A stretch of 64,000 nucleotides of DNA from Pontederia crassipes (GCA_030549335.1 CM060196.1:23766501-23830500), one strand, 5' to 3'; shown: positions 35,808 to 48,442, counted from the stretch's first letter. Numbers and translations are program-made. The notes: generated from the sequence alone by a model not told the origin.

Positions 35808-37719
35808 TGGAACGCCCTCAGAATCGCACATCCCGCCACGTAGGCGGTCGGATTGACCCTGGAGGCGCTACACTGCCTATTACTCTACTGACCTTGACCA
35901 TTCAACAAAACAACTGATGTGACACTAATAAAATAATAATAAATATAATAGAGAACTTTAAATGCAGAAATTTAATAGTTGAATTGTCACGATGAAGGAC
36001 TTTAATGCGAAAGTTCATGATGTCTTATATTATAGAAAATATGCGGAAGTTCATGATGTTTTTCAATATAGAAAATATGCGGAAACATAATAAGACTGGT
36101 CGGAAAGTTCTAGGAGCGGAAGAAAATATGATGTCTCTGAATGATTAAATAGATATGCAATAAGAAAGCTCGGAGCTGAAATATCAGTCATGTGCAGCGT
36201 TCTCCAAGCTCTGCGCCCTCCATCACCTCATCAGTTGGCATTCTCACATGCAAAATCTCAATGCAGGGGAATAGAATACCCATGAGCAAAGATGCCCAGT
36301 ACACTAGCAATACACGGTGAAATAAGGATCAGTGATGAATCATGAATCAATGTATTAGTCTTTAATCATACCAGTACTCTATTCTTTACTATAACAATAC
36401 TTTGTCTTTGCATTACTCTACTTTTACTTTACAATGTCTCTGTTATGCTATGCAATATTTACTTTACAATATCTCTGTTTTACTTTAGAGTACTTTGCTT
36501 TACTTTGCATTGCTTTGCTGTGAGTTGGACTAGGTCTTTTATATTACTAAAATATCCTTAGAGTTTGTTGTCCTATGCGAGCTCGGCTTTATGAGTTAGG
36601 ATGCCAGAGGTGTCTCTTTGAATCTCTGATGCCAGTAAACCAAGCCCATAAAGGAAAGATTTGTACAATAGGACTCAACCAGTGTAGGTTAACTGGTCAG
36701 AGTCTCAGTTATGATTAGAAATGGATCGATCTGATTAGGTCAGACCAATGGGTCTGACTGTTGGACCAGTCGACCGTTCCTGATGGACCGATCGGCCATT
36801 CTCTTGGCATCGGTCGACCGATCCTCTGGGATCGGTCGACCTTGTTCTTGTTTAGAGGTCGATAAATCGGTCGACCGTCCAGGGTGTCGGTCAACCGTTC
36901 ATTAGGTTATGAAGATACACACTGCGTATCGAATCGGTCGACCGTTCACTGGGATCGGTCGACCGATCGCAAGATCAAATCATGTATGTCAACATATAAA
37001 TCGATCGACCGCCATGGTGAGGCCGATCGACCACCATGGTGAGGCGGGTCGACCGGTAAGGAAGAATTCTTATGAGTTCTGTAAGTGGACTAGTCAACCG
37101 CTGGTAGAATCGGTCGACCGGTCCCTGTGATAAAACAGAGCCGCCGGACTTTATCTTCGATTCTGGCGATTCTCCTGCCGTCCAACGGCGATGATCACAA
37201 TACGAAAAATATTACTAACAACTTTAGGATCATAATGAATCAAATTTACGCATCAAATAATCCTTAATTCATCATCTATGAGATTTAAACGCTAAAGGTA
37301 CCTTTTACGTTCGTCGGTTTTTGAACCCATCGATCACTATTCGTCGGCCGATGATCACTGGTCATCCTTGGCCGGTGTAAAGGTGCGCTTGTTCTTCACG
37401 AACGTCGGGGAAGTCGCGGTGCATCGAGGGAGACGCCGGACTGGGGTTCGTTAGTCGTCGAGGTCGTGCTCTGTTTCGGTTCCGGAGCGCGTCGTTCGTT
37501 CGCCGTCGTGGTCGCCGGTTCGGGAGAAAGAAGAAGGAGGCGAGAGGAGAGGTCGGCCGAGGGTCCAAGGGGTTGCAAAGGCACCCCTTTGGCCCCCTTA
37601 TATAACCCCGGCCGACCCTTGGTCGGCCGGAGACGAAACTACCGGTCAGGGGTGGCATTTCGTCTCCCCTGCCGACCGTTCATTTCGTTCCTTTTTTTTT
37701 AAGAATACGATACGTTACA
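35808..37719 (-). repeat. 5' LTR of element 2 (1.91 kb)
   Basis: It matches 28129-30397 throughout but is shorter. The TATATAA box is at 37598-37604 on the minus strand. The GGTCGACC-type cluster is at about 36770-37120. The outer end is followed directly by the target duplication. Confidence 0.92.
36770..37120 (-). repeat. GGTCGACC-core motif cluster, second copy
   Basis: The same motif cluster as in the other LTR of element 2, again with ten or more copies. It shows small differences between LTRs, such as a locally repeated unit CGACCGCCATGGTGAGGC near 37013-37045. Confidence 0.6.
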
Positions 37720-37724
37720 TGGCT

Positions 37725-40275
37725 CATCAAAGGTTGATTTTGACCAAACAAGAACCGAATGATTTCCATGTTATCCGACTCTAGAATTATGTGCCTAAAG
37801 CCTCGCTCCATGCAATTTTCATACTTGTGATTGCTCTTCGGCATTTTTCTATTATACTCACAGTGTCCTGTTGAATGTTTTGTTGAAAGCCAAAATCTAC
37901 TCGCCTCCAGGTCCATCCTTCCCCGATGTGCTTGTGGCCGCACCATCTGCATTTAGCTTTAACCACCCAATATATAGGAGGTGGCTCCCACTTGATAAAC
38001 TACATCCCGACTTCCCTGTCGTTTACATGGTTAGCTATTTGATGAATTGACACCATAAGAGTAGCTTGGATCCTTTAAAGTCAATCTCAAAAGTGAGTGC
38101 CTTCCTCCAACTTCATGTCTTCTAGGATGCTGTCCCAAATAGGGTTGCCCATGAAACACACCATGGTTCTCCTCCTCAGCGCGCCAAGTTAGTTCTCATT
38201 GGGCGCGTTTGGTTGGGAACATTTCGCGAGAACATCGCGAAATGTTCCCAAACAACCATCGTGATGGGAACATTAACGTGAGTTTGACGAGAACTTTTTA
38301 CGAAAAGTTCTCGTCAAAGTTTTAAGTTCTTGCCGCATTTCTTTTTTTTTCAACTTCTCTGTCACATTCTTTGACTTTTGATGAAGTGCCACATGAGTGG
38401 ATATATAGGAATTCAAATCTGCTGAATAACTCATGCTATGATTTTCTACATCCTAGATCTTCCCGTTCCGTCATCTGGCTTATGTTCTTCATGTAGCATT
38501 TAGACCGAATGACTCTATGAAATTACGCGTAAAAAGTTCTCGTCAAAGTTTTAAGTTCTTGCCGCATTTCTTTTTTTTTTCAACTTCTCTGTCACATTCT
38601 TTGACTTTTTTTTAATTTCATTTATTTTTTAATTGTTTTATAATGTATGCATATATAATTTAGAATAAGTTAATACATTATTAGGGATATTATAACATAA
38701 TTTATTAAATGTTATTAATTAAAAATTATAAAATAATTAGTTCTAGTAATTAATAAATATTTTATTAATTAAACTATTCAATTATTTTTTAAAAAAATAT
38801 ATTATATTTGGATCTTAAAATGTATGTAAATTATAATATTAATAATATTTAAAAGATTTAATCAAAATAAATAAAAATAATATTAATAATATAATAATTT
38901 ACGTAAAATATAATATTAATAACATATTTTATTTATTATATTTTTATACCTCATAAAATAATAAATTATATTCTTAGTTCTCCTTTTTTATCCAAACACT
39001 TACTAAAACTTATTCATCACATCAACTTTTTAAATCCGCATCATTACACTTTTTCATCCAAACATCAATCCAAACTTTTTTATCAAATCAATTAGTTCTC
39101 GAGAACTAATGTTCTCTCAATATTCTCGTACCAAACGCAACCATTGAGCCCTATAAGGAAAGGGAAAAAGTATCAAATTCTCTTGCATTTAGGAGACCGC
39201 TTCTATATTGCACTTTCCCAGTGACAATCTCAAAGGACTTTTTTGTAGTGTATTTTCAATTACACCTGCACATCTTGGACATACGACTGTTTTATCAAGG
39301 TGTCGATGAATCCTTCCATAGTTTGTCACCAGTCGCCCATGCTAAAAAAATCTAGAGAAATGAATGTATTCTTTGTGTTCCTTCCCAACTCCATATTAGC
39401 TTCCAAATTCTAGTGGGATGATGATGCCAGCAATTGTATGCTAATTTTGTAAAAAAACTATTATGATCCCTCAAGTACCCACCACACCCTATCCTCCTCT
39501 TTCCCATATGAGGTGGTTGAGGCGAGGTGTAACATGGTGCGCATACCCCATATACAGTTCAATACTGCTTCATTTCCATCCAGTTCTATCCCTCAATTCG
39601 GCCACTGACTTGGTGGATGCATTAGCTGGGATACGTGCCATCGCTCCCTCGTTTCAACAATATCCTGGTAGACAAGGATTAGATCAAAATTTTGCTCTTC
39701 TAACATCACCTACAATCCAAGCTGCCCCTCTTCTAGTTAGATTTCATGTATCACAGTATCAGTAATATCTTGTCAAAGCCGTGAGTCTCTAGATTTGGAT
39801 ATCAACTGTTGTTCTTTCTTCTGACACCATATTTTCTAACAAGCACCTCACCGAGATATCATGCAGTTTGAAGAGGACTCCCCAGCCTAGTTTGGCAAGG
39901 GGAGCCATATTTGTGGTTCTACAGCCCTCCATTTTCATTCGCTTGCTCAGGTGATTGCTCTCCAGTCTATAATAGCATGGGACTTTCTTTGATCTACCCC
40001 ATGTCCTCATGCAAAGCTTCTACTCCATTTATCTATTTCTGAGCAGATGAATTGAGGTAGCATCATTGATTGCATAAAATGTGACGGCATTGCTTGGATC
40101 ACTGACTGTGCAAGTGTCACCCTTCCTACGAATGAGAGTGTGGATGCTGCCCTGCCCAAGATTGGACCCCATTGACAAGCCTTTGAAAGTGTTCCTTTCG
40201 CACCCTCCCATGGGAAATATTTAATTCATTCTGTCCTCCACTAATTTTGTTGACCTCGTCCACACACTAGTACTT
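37725..40275 (-). mobile_element. Decayed L1-type LINE, 3' half
   Basis: On the minus strand, from right to left, I read the C-terminal end of a LINE reverse transcriptase (about 40.2-39.8 kb, with MAPLAKLGWGVLF and GGCERNTFKGLSMGS), the zinc-binding reverse-transcriptase-associated region (about 39.7-39.2 kb, with DPCLPG, SVAELRDRTGW and a CPRC motif followed by an NTL phrase), and an RNase H-like end (about 37.95-37.73 kb, with ERGFRHIILESDNMEIIRFL). All frames carry stops and shifts. The 5' half, with endonuclease and most of the reverse transcriptase, is absent. A MITE (38203-39146) and gypsy element 2 are inserted into it, so the LINE is the oldest layer here. Confidence 0.75.
38203..39146. 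mobile_element. MITE or non-autonomous element inside the LINE (about 0.94 kb)
   Basis: The terminal inverted repeats are left CATTGGGCGCGTTTGGTTGG and right, opposite strand, CAATGGTTGCGTTTGGTACG. The interior is AT-rich and non-coding. An internal direct duplication of about 80 bp (38303-38379 and 38532-38609) shares AAAGTTCTCGTCAAAGTTTT and flanking sequence. Its ends resemble the GTTTGGT ends of PIF/Harbinger-type MITEs, but the target duplication is not clear. Confidence 0.6.
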
Positions 40276-40282
40276 TTTCCTT

Positions 40283-40920
40283 TCTATAACAACCCAAAAT
40301 TTTAAATTGAATTAAATAGATAAATAAAATAAATTATTTTTTTAAAATTTGAAATTCTTTTAGAAAATATTTAGAGTTAAGGCAAAAGAGGAAGTTATGG
40401 ATAAGAGTTTGAATAGAAGAAAAAAAGAAGAAGAAGTTAAAGTATTTAATTAGGATAATTATAAATAAGATCTAGAATCATAGGAGGTTTCGCAGCTAAT
40501 CTAGTATTATAAATTATAAATTAATCTTGTATTATAAATACACCCATCAATCCAACTAGTTCCGCTCTATCCAAAAAAAAAATTTCTTTAATTTTAAGTC
40601 CTTGTTTCTTCCTCCTAGATGCACATTTCCAACCGTAATCTTTGATCATCCCTTCGTGGTTGATAGCTCTGTCAAAGGATGGTAGAGTTGTCGTCGGAAG
40701 CCAAGCGGGATCAACTGAAAAGTTGTGTCAAAATTCAGGTTCCAAGTATTTCTACCTGGAATAAGTTTTTCAAATTCATTTTGCACGTGATATCTTAATA
40801 AAATAATTAAGTTAAAGAAAGAGAAAAGTATATATTATGTTCTATTATGATCCAAGAATAGTTTCCATTAGATTTCACATCTGAAGTGTGTATTGGTCTG
40901 GAAAGTGTTGTCAAACACTC
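40283..40920 (+). mobile_element. LTR-like remnant (gypsy type), fossil
   Basis: It begins near TATAACAACCCAAAATTTTA, like the TGTAACACCC starts of long gypsy LTRs, and has TATAAAT-type sequence at about 40540 followed by a more mixed leader-like region. No right terminus or coding part was found, so the extent is uncertain. Confidence 0.3.
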
Positions 40921-41172
40921 GAAAGAGGGGCGGCCCCCCTCGTGCGTCGTCGACGACAACGATGATGCGGGAGGGCGGCGACCGCCCCCCTCCCCTTCTT
41001 TCTCTTTCCCGATGTCGGGAAATTAGGGGGGGGGGTCGCCGCCCCCTGCGTCGTCGTCGTTGACGATGATGGCACAGGGGGGGCGGCGACCCCCCCCCCC
41101 CTCTCTTTCCCGACGCAGGGAAAGAGAGGGGGAGGGGCCTGCGTGCGGAGGGGGCAGCGAGCCCCTCCCTTC
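40921..41172. repeat. GC-rich hairpin-forming low-complexity block
   Basis: Runs of G and C alternate with CGTCGTCG/GACGATGATG and TCTTTCCCGA/CGGGAAA segments. The strongest palindrome pairs about 41024-41047 with about 41074-41102 (GGGGTCGCCGCCCCCTG against CAGGGGGGGCGGCGACCCC) around a loop containing CGTCGTCGTCG. The block looks like nested inverted repeats in an otherwise AT-rich region. Confidence 0.7.
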
Positions 41173-42804
41173 ACGTATTTTTTTAATTATTTTTATAATA
41201 TTATTATATATTACTTTAATATAAAAATAGAATTCAATTGCAGGGCTATAATGAACTTTTCACAAATGCAAAAAATAATGGGGAAGTCGACGGAATTGGA
41301 CAGAAAGATCAAACTGAAATAATTATGATAGTTTAGGTACTGAAAAAATGAAATTCGTAATATGAGGTTAAATGTGGTAATTCGTGATAGTTTAAGAATA
41401 GTTAGAGGAAATAATCCTTGAAGTTAAGACGGAAGCATGTGCTATTCTCATGTAATAATTATTTGATAGTTTTATGAAAATAGTTCATCATCATCATCTA
41501 AGAAGAAGCGTCCAAAATAACCAAATTGCAATGTATAATTTTGGGAGCATTATACATTCTCTCTATTGAATTTAACCAACAATCATCCAACTATATTCTT
41601 GTTTACAATTCGGTCACCTAATTTTTATTTATAATTAAATGATCATCAAACTTTAATAATCTTACAAAATATTGATGTGACATCCCATCATATTTTCTCT
41701 CCTCTATTGAATTTTATGAAATTAAAAATATCACGTAAAAAAAATTTCTCTCGTTTCAACTCAAACGTAATAAGAGATTTTCTCTCGTATTCCCATAGTG
41801 ATTCAACTTTTCAAAAATTTTAATCATGATCATCATTAAAAAATATTAAAATTATAAAAAATAAGAGAAATAATTAAATTTTAAAAATAAAAAAGAGTAT
41901 TACAGAGAACATTCAATTATTGTAATGATTATTTTTTTTAAAAAATATCATCACATCAGTATTTTATGTAAAATAATAAATAAATAAACATTAAAGAAAA
42001 AGGCAGCAATCCTATAAAGTGGCTATCGCTCTTTTTTTTATTTTTTTTATCGTTTTACTATTTTAAAATTTAAGTGGAGAGAGAACATGCTAATATGATA
42101 TCATCAGTTTTTTTTAAATAAGCTGCTAAAAAATGAACACCCCTATAACAATCTTTCTTATTATTTATTTCTGTCGTTTTTAAATATTTTAGTTTTTTAA
42201 TTATAATTATGACTGAAATTTGTAAAGTTCAAAGAAAAAATATTGATGTGATCATTTTTAATTTTTTAAGATTTAACGTGAAGGAGAAAAAAATAATAAG
42301 ATAATGTCACATCAACAATTTTATTGTTAACCTTCTATCACCAGTCAGACAAGTTTAATAATTATTTAATTACAAACTAAAGTTCCATTACTGAAATATA
42401 AATAAAATAATAGTGAATAAAGATATAATTGAATAATCATAAATGAATTACTTTTTTTCTCTCTCTCATTTTCTTCCATTTTCAACGGTAACACTCCTAA
42501 ACTTTGACTTCCCTTTACTAAAAGAAAATTCTGATGGAAATTGGGAGTACTAAAGAAAAGCACTTACTGGCAGTTGTAACCAAAAAGCTTAGAATCGATA
42601 TTGTACATAGCATTGCTTTCTGAAGGAAAAGAAAAGGCAACAAATACCAACATACATAAGAAAGTAAGCCAGGAAAGTGGCTTACAAACGGATCCTAGGA
42701 TTCTTTGATGATAATTTCCTTTTACGACACAGCGTCAATTAATTGATTGCAGCAAGATGGCACACCTTTATATACAGGAGTCAGGTGTGCACAATGTTTA
42801 CAAT
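41173..42804. other. AT-rich spacer downstream of ATPase copy B, with a possible decayed inverted-repeat element
   Basis: No genes. Between about 41540 and 42390 the two sides match weakly in inverted orientation (TAATTAAAT...AAACTT and ATTGATGTGAC blocks), which may be an old MITE. The segment 42560-42804 is probably the 3' untranslated region of copy B. Confidence 0.35.
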
Positions 42805-45800
42805 TCACTGTTCGATTGAAATTGTGCGGATTGGGAGGTTGTCTAATTTCTTGGGTCTTTTGTAGTTTTTCAGCAAGAGGGAGCAACAAACCACACTAAC
42901 AGAAGAAGCTGCCATTGCAGCACCAGCAATCCATGGAGGCAAGCGGAATCCAGTGGATGGGAAAAGTGCTCCGGCAGCAATTGGTATGCCGATTATGTTG
43001 TAACCAAGTGCCCAAATGTAGTTCAAGCGGATGCGAGAGAAAGTTTTCCTCGAGAGGTCTATGGCAGTTACTACATCCTCCAGGTTGCTCCTCATGAGGA
43101 CAATATCAGCAGCTTCAATGGCGATGTCTGTTCCAGCTCCTATAGCCATCCCAACATCAGCAGAAACAAGTGCAGGTGAGTCATTAATCCCATCGCCTAC
43201 CATTGCCACCTTCAGGCCAGTCATCTGCCAAAACCAAATGTGTTTCCGAGATTATTATTTGAAATAACGAGTGTGTGCCAACAAATGGTTGGCACAAGAG
43301 CAGAAGTCATTGAATATGTGAAGGACTACAATATCAAATTCCGTAAACTTCATTGTTAAGAGATTTATGGTAAATAAAATACTAATGATCTATTAGACTT
43401 TTGAGTTTCGGGATTTATACAAACAGAAACGTATTGGGCTATGTAGCATTTTTGGGACAGCTTCAGTAACTGTCATCAACATATCTTTTAGTCTAAGAAA
43501 AGGTCAACTTCATATTAATTGCTAGGTGCAACATTCTTAAACATCAAATAAAGTATTAATGTGTTTCATGACTTTGTTACTGCATCTGCATGATTTAAAT
43601 GAAAATAATGGATAATGATGCAGAGACAAGATTGAAAATTAAGAGATACCTGTAATTCTTTGATCTTCCTCGCTTTTTCATCTGGTTTTGCTTCAGCAAT
43701 ATATTCGTCAATACCAACCTCCTCAGCAATTGCCTTTGCAGTGCCCAAGTTATCCCCTGTTACCATTATGCTTTTAACTTTCATGGACCTCAAAAGAGAG
43801 ATTACTTCTTGAGCACCAGGCTTCAGTGGATCAGATATTGCTATAATTCCAATGACCTCACGATTTATTGAGATGATAATCCCTGTTTGTGCCATTTTTT
43901 CTGTCTCTGAAAGAATCTCAGAGGCTTCATCTGGGATCTGGATACCTGAATCCAACATCAAGCTTTTATTGCCAACCATGACTTCCTTATTTCTGATCAA
44001 GGCTTTGACACCATGGCCTGTGATAGCAGTGAAATCTCTAGCTTCTGGCAATACATGGTATTCATCTTCTGTGTTAAACCTTTTGGCGTGTTCAACAATG
44101 GCCTTAGCAAGAGGGTGTTCACTGTTCACCTGTTAAGGATGAATGATGATATAAATATTATGTGAAAAAACTTGGAGGGATATGTATTGGTAAGACCAAT
44201 CATGACAGTTATGCAAGAAACTTGGAATGATATAAACATATAATATATATTGAGTTGCCAAATTGATATGATGATATTATGTTTTCTTTTTCCTTTCGAA
44301 CTAGCTTCATTTACATAATAATGTTGTAGAATTTCATAGTGACAGAGCATACCTCAGCAGATGTCACATACTCATAAAATTCTCTCAAAGCCATATTTTT
44401 CAGGAGTTTTGTGCTAACAACTGAAGGTTTCCCCGTAGTAAGTGTGCCTGTCTTGTCAAACACAACGCAATTCACCTGCAAAGCATAATGAGCTTCTTTT
44501 AGAAAAGAACTCAGAGGTATTCACCAATCTACTATACATATAAGCTTTTACAACTCCATGTCATCAATATCCATTAACCACTGCACATAGCCTCAAAATA
44601 ATTGAGCCGGGATAAATTAGATTCAGAAACAAAAATTGGTAATAAAAGACCATCATCCAAAAAGTATTCTGTGGAAGATAGACTTAAGTGCCTACATGAA
44701 AACATTCTGCAGATATTCTCTTAAATTTACCAAACCAATCAGTGTCAACAATAGCTATCAACTGAACTAGTGTACACATATAAAATAGAACATAACATCA
44801 TCAGAAAATAAAAGTCGAAGGAGTATAAAATTAAAATTTTATTTGTACCTTGTGTGCACTTTCCAGTGCCTGTCCACCTTTAATAAGCACACCTTGAGAT
44901 GCTCCCACGCCAGTCCCAACCATAACAGCAGTTGGAGTTGCAAGGCCAAGGGCACATGGGCAAGCTATCACCATGACAGATATCCCAAACTGTAGAGCCA
45001 ATTGAAAACTATCCATCGCCGAGGGTATCCATGATTTTGGGTAGCTATTGAGCTTTCCAGCTAAAAACCATGCAAGCCAAGTACAGAATGAAAGAAGAAT
45101 AACCTGAGATGAAGAAAAATTTTATAATTAAGCAGGGTCAATGGATGCATATCATATTTTTAAGCAGTGTCCGGACTTGCATTATATTGTTTTAGAGACA
45201 TTTGTAACTTTATAAGATGTAAAATGATTTAGCAGATTATCTTGAATGGTACAAGTAAAGATCAGTGTTACTTACTAAAGGCACAAAATACTTGGAAATG
45301 CGGTCAGCAAATTTTTGTACGGGGGCTTTAGCCATTTGCGCAGACTCAACAAGGCGGACAATCTGTGAAAGGGCACTTTCTGACCCAACATGTGTTGCTC
45401 GGACATGAAGAACACCATTTTCATTTACCGTACCTCCTATAACAGTATCACCCTTCCTCTTCGCAACTGCCCTTGATTCACCAGTGATCATGCTCTCATT
45501 GACATAGCTCTGACCCCATATAACGAATCCATCGCAAGCTAACTTTCCACCAGGCACTACTTTAATGATGTCATTCTTTTGAATCAGGCGGCTATCTATT
45601 TCTTTTTCATTCACCACATTTCCTTCATTGTCATATATTAATAGTACTGCAGAGTCGGGTGCCAAATCCATAAGTTTTGCAATGGCTTCAGATGTCTTCC
45701 CTTTGGCTAAAATTTCAAGATATTTTCCTAGAAGTATAAATGAAATTAACATTGAACTAGTCTCGAAGAAATCAGTTGCCTCAAAATGTTGTGAATTTGC

Positions 45801-48352
45801 CGCTCTAAGCACAGAATAGACTGAATAGAAATATGCTGCATTGGTTCCAAGGGCAATCAAGACATCCATGTTTGCAGATCCATGACGTAAAGCTTTATAT
45901 GAACCAACATAAAACCTTCGCCCTATAACGAACTGGACAGGAGTCGATAAAAACCATCTCAAAAGTGATCCAACACTTAACATATTAACTACTTTCTCAT
46001 CTAACCCTTGTTTGATCCATGGAATATACATAAACACCATAGACGTGAGAAACACTGGTACAGTGAAAACCAAGCTCCAAAGGAAGGATTTATAGTATTG
46101 ATTAATCTCTTCATGCTTTTGAAGATCCTTTCCACTTACTTTTGGATAAATTGATGCCTTTAGATGTGTGGTGCCTGATGATTCAATAATTTCGATGAAA
46201 TTCCTAGGACCTGTCTGATCTGGTTTGTAAGAAACTGTTACCTTTTGAAGGATATCATCAATGTCTACATCATCCACCCCAGCCAGTCCTTGAAGAGAAT
46301 CCTTAATCATTGACATACATTTTATGTCAACTTCTCCATCAACTTTTAGCTCTATTTTGTTCCTATCTTCTCCTGTAGAAATTAGTACGGCCTCAAAACC
46401 TGTCTCTTCAACTGTTCGCATGAGTGTGCCAACATTTACAACCCTAGGATCATAATGAATCTCAGCTTCTTCAGTTGCCAAGGCTACTATAGCCTTCTGA
46501 ACACCTGGAACAGATTGCACAGAAGACTCAACTGTGGTTGAACAAGAAGTGCAAGTCATTCCCATGATGTGCATCCTGCACACTAGAATAGATTTTTCTT
46601 TCAATTCATCTTTAATCAACTCGGCCTCGAAACCAGCATCCTCAATTGTTTCTCTAATTGCATCTTCCTGCAAGTGAATGTAACTGTGTCGTCAGAAAGC
46701 TCAGTGCTGAACATTAACATAGTTTAGATAATTTTTGTACTATTAGTGAGTATTGGCAGAAGATCCTATAGTTAGCTTAATATACTTTTTAGATTTATAA
46801 TATATGTCCTTACCCAGTGTAACTGGCCTAAACCTTCAATGATGGCTAATAAATCTGCACAAAAACTTGAGGTATTGCTTTCTAATTTTCAACATTCAAA
46901 TATGATGAGCAGATTTCAACTTTGGTAAATGATATATTTGGCACACTAAGAGGTCAAAGAAAATAATTTCCAATTCAACTAAGCAACTACATTTTGTTAT
47001 ATACCAAAGCAACAATTACTTTTTCTGCTTACTAAATGTTATACTTTCCAGTTTTGTTTACCTAAACTTTAGCAAGCATATGCAGATAATCTTAAGAAGC
47101 TTCTTTCTTCTTTCCTTCTGCATGAAATCTGGTATCCAAAGTTTAACATATCTGACTACTCCAGACCAGATGAGTGAATACTTAACTACAATCCACTCGC
47201 AACAAGGGCACTTCCCAAAATTTTTTTAGCATTCTATTGTTTGTGCCAAAGACATTCCATCATTTAAGTCAACCTTTTGTTTGAAACCATTTAAGTGAAA
47301 GCAAATGAACTTTTTAAATGTGAAAATTCAACATGTAAAAACTGTTGGCACCAGAAGCACCTCTACATAAAGACAAATGGATTTGCATCATCTAAGTCCA
47401 CATTACAGCAGTACCATAAAAGCATCATCCCTCTCAGAAACTATTTTGGGTGGTGCTGCTAGATGAGTTTTCTCCATCTCTCAGTACCATAAAATAGAGA
47501 ATGCTAGTTGGTGCATAAGATAAGCAACAGACTTAGTATTTTAAAATATCCTGAAGCTATTACACATATGTGAACAACACCGAAATATAAAAAAGAATGC
47601 TTTTTTTATGATGCTAAACTGGGGAAAAGAAAGAGACTTGGTCAATGAATAAAAGAGCACAAATAAGAAACCATCAATCTCACGGAGCATGTATGTCCAA
47701 AGTCAAACAATAGAAGACGGAAGATCAATCTTCCGCCTTTCAAGATACAAGTTTGATTTCATATTTGAGCATATATCATTATCCAGATCTTCCAAAGCAA
47801 AACATAAATAAATTGTCCAATTCTCTTACCTAAAGATCACCTCAAAGGTGCAACCCCAATTCATCCATCTCAAACTTGACGATATTAACCAAATTTTCAG
47901 AAAAATATAAAAGTATTGAACTGAGATGCGTCTCTATTTATAACTTGAACAAACCAACTACCGCTCAAGCAAGAAGGCAAATAAAAATCATCAAAAGTGT
48001 CAGGTTCTGAAATAAAGCCGAAGGGAAAGATCAGGAAACTCACGCCCACAAATCCAGGATGGTACACGACCTGCGCCCGATTGTTGAGCACGTCGACGGC
48101 GGCCTCGCGGATTCCGGGGAGCCGCTTGATCGCCTTCTCCACCGACCCGGCGCAGGCCGCGCAGGTCATGCCGACGACCGACAGCATCGCCGTCCTCTCC
48201 AACGACTCCGTGCGCTCGAGCTCCTCGTATCCGATCTCCTTCTTGGGGTACGTCGGCATCGAGGGGTAGTGCGCCCTCGGCGCCAGGCTCCGCGACGACG
48301 ACCCCCCTTCGCTGCCGAAGCACGACATCAGAAGCGCCCTGCTGCTTCCCAT
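42805..48352 (-). CDS. HMA5: HMA5-type P1B copper-transporting ATPase, copy B
   Basis: Tandem paralogue of copy A, with the same role expected: ATP-driven copper(I) export. Six exons on the minus strand: 48044-48352, 45276-46667, 44849-45103, 44353-44475, 43650-44129 and 42805-43224, all GT-AG and phase 0, giving 992 residues. Exons 3 and 4 have exactly the lengths found in copy A (255 and 123 bp). Motifs: metal-binding GMTCAAC at 61-67 and GMTCTSC at 139-145, TGES, CPC at 615-617, DKTGT at 659-663, SEHPL, TGDN, and GDGINDSP from 863. Compared with copy A, the first metal-binding loop is the common T-C-A-A-C form, exon 2 is more AT-rich, and intron 1 is 1.4 kb. The start at 48352 aligns with copy A; an upstream in-frame ATG at 48445 gives a Lys/Glu/Arg-only leader encoded by a CT-rich 5' UTR and is rejected. 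The gene looks intact. Confidence 0.94.
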
Positions 48353-48434
48353 CTCTCTCCCTCTCCTCTTCTTCTCTTCTCTTCTCTCTTCTCTTTTCTC
48401 TCTCTTTCTCCCCCAACAATTGCGGCTGTGTTTC

Positions 48435-48442
48435 TTTTTATA
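48435..48442 (-). promoter_or_regulatory. TATA box of ATPase copy B
   Basis: On the minus strand it reads TATAAAAA, 83 bp upstream of the ATG. The interval is a CT/GA-rich tract typical of a plant 5' untranslated region. Confidence 0.6.

Larger units (their letters stand above)
28129..37719 (-). mobile_element. Ty3/gypsy chromovirus (Tekay/Del-like), element 2, fossil
   Basis: A reverse-oriented relative of element 1, 9.6 kb, flanked by a perfect 5-bp target duplication (tggct at 28124-28128 and 37720-37724). On the minus strand the parts run: LTR 35808-37719, primer site at 35793-35804, gag (about 35.6-33.9 kb, ending in zinc knuckles such as CYYCGGMGHIA), protease (near 33.75 kb), reverse transcriptase (near 33.2-32.7 kb), RNase H (near 32.4-32.0 kb), integrase (near 31.7-31.1 kb), chromodomain-like end (near 30.6-30.4 kb) and LTR 28129-30397. 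Its ends and both LTRs are present, but its coding regions are broken in several places. The LTRs differ in length, and a sampled 200 bp shows about 3-4 percent difference by eye, so its age is similar to element 1. It lies inside a LINE. Confidence 0.93.
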
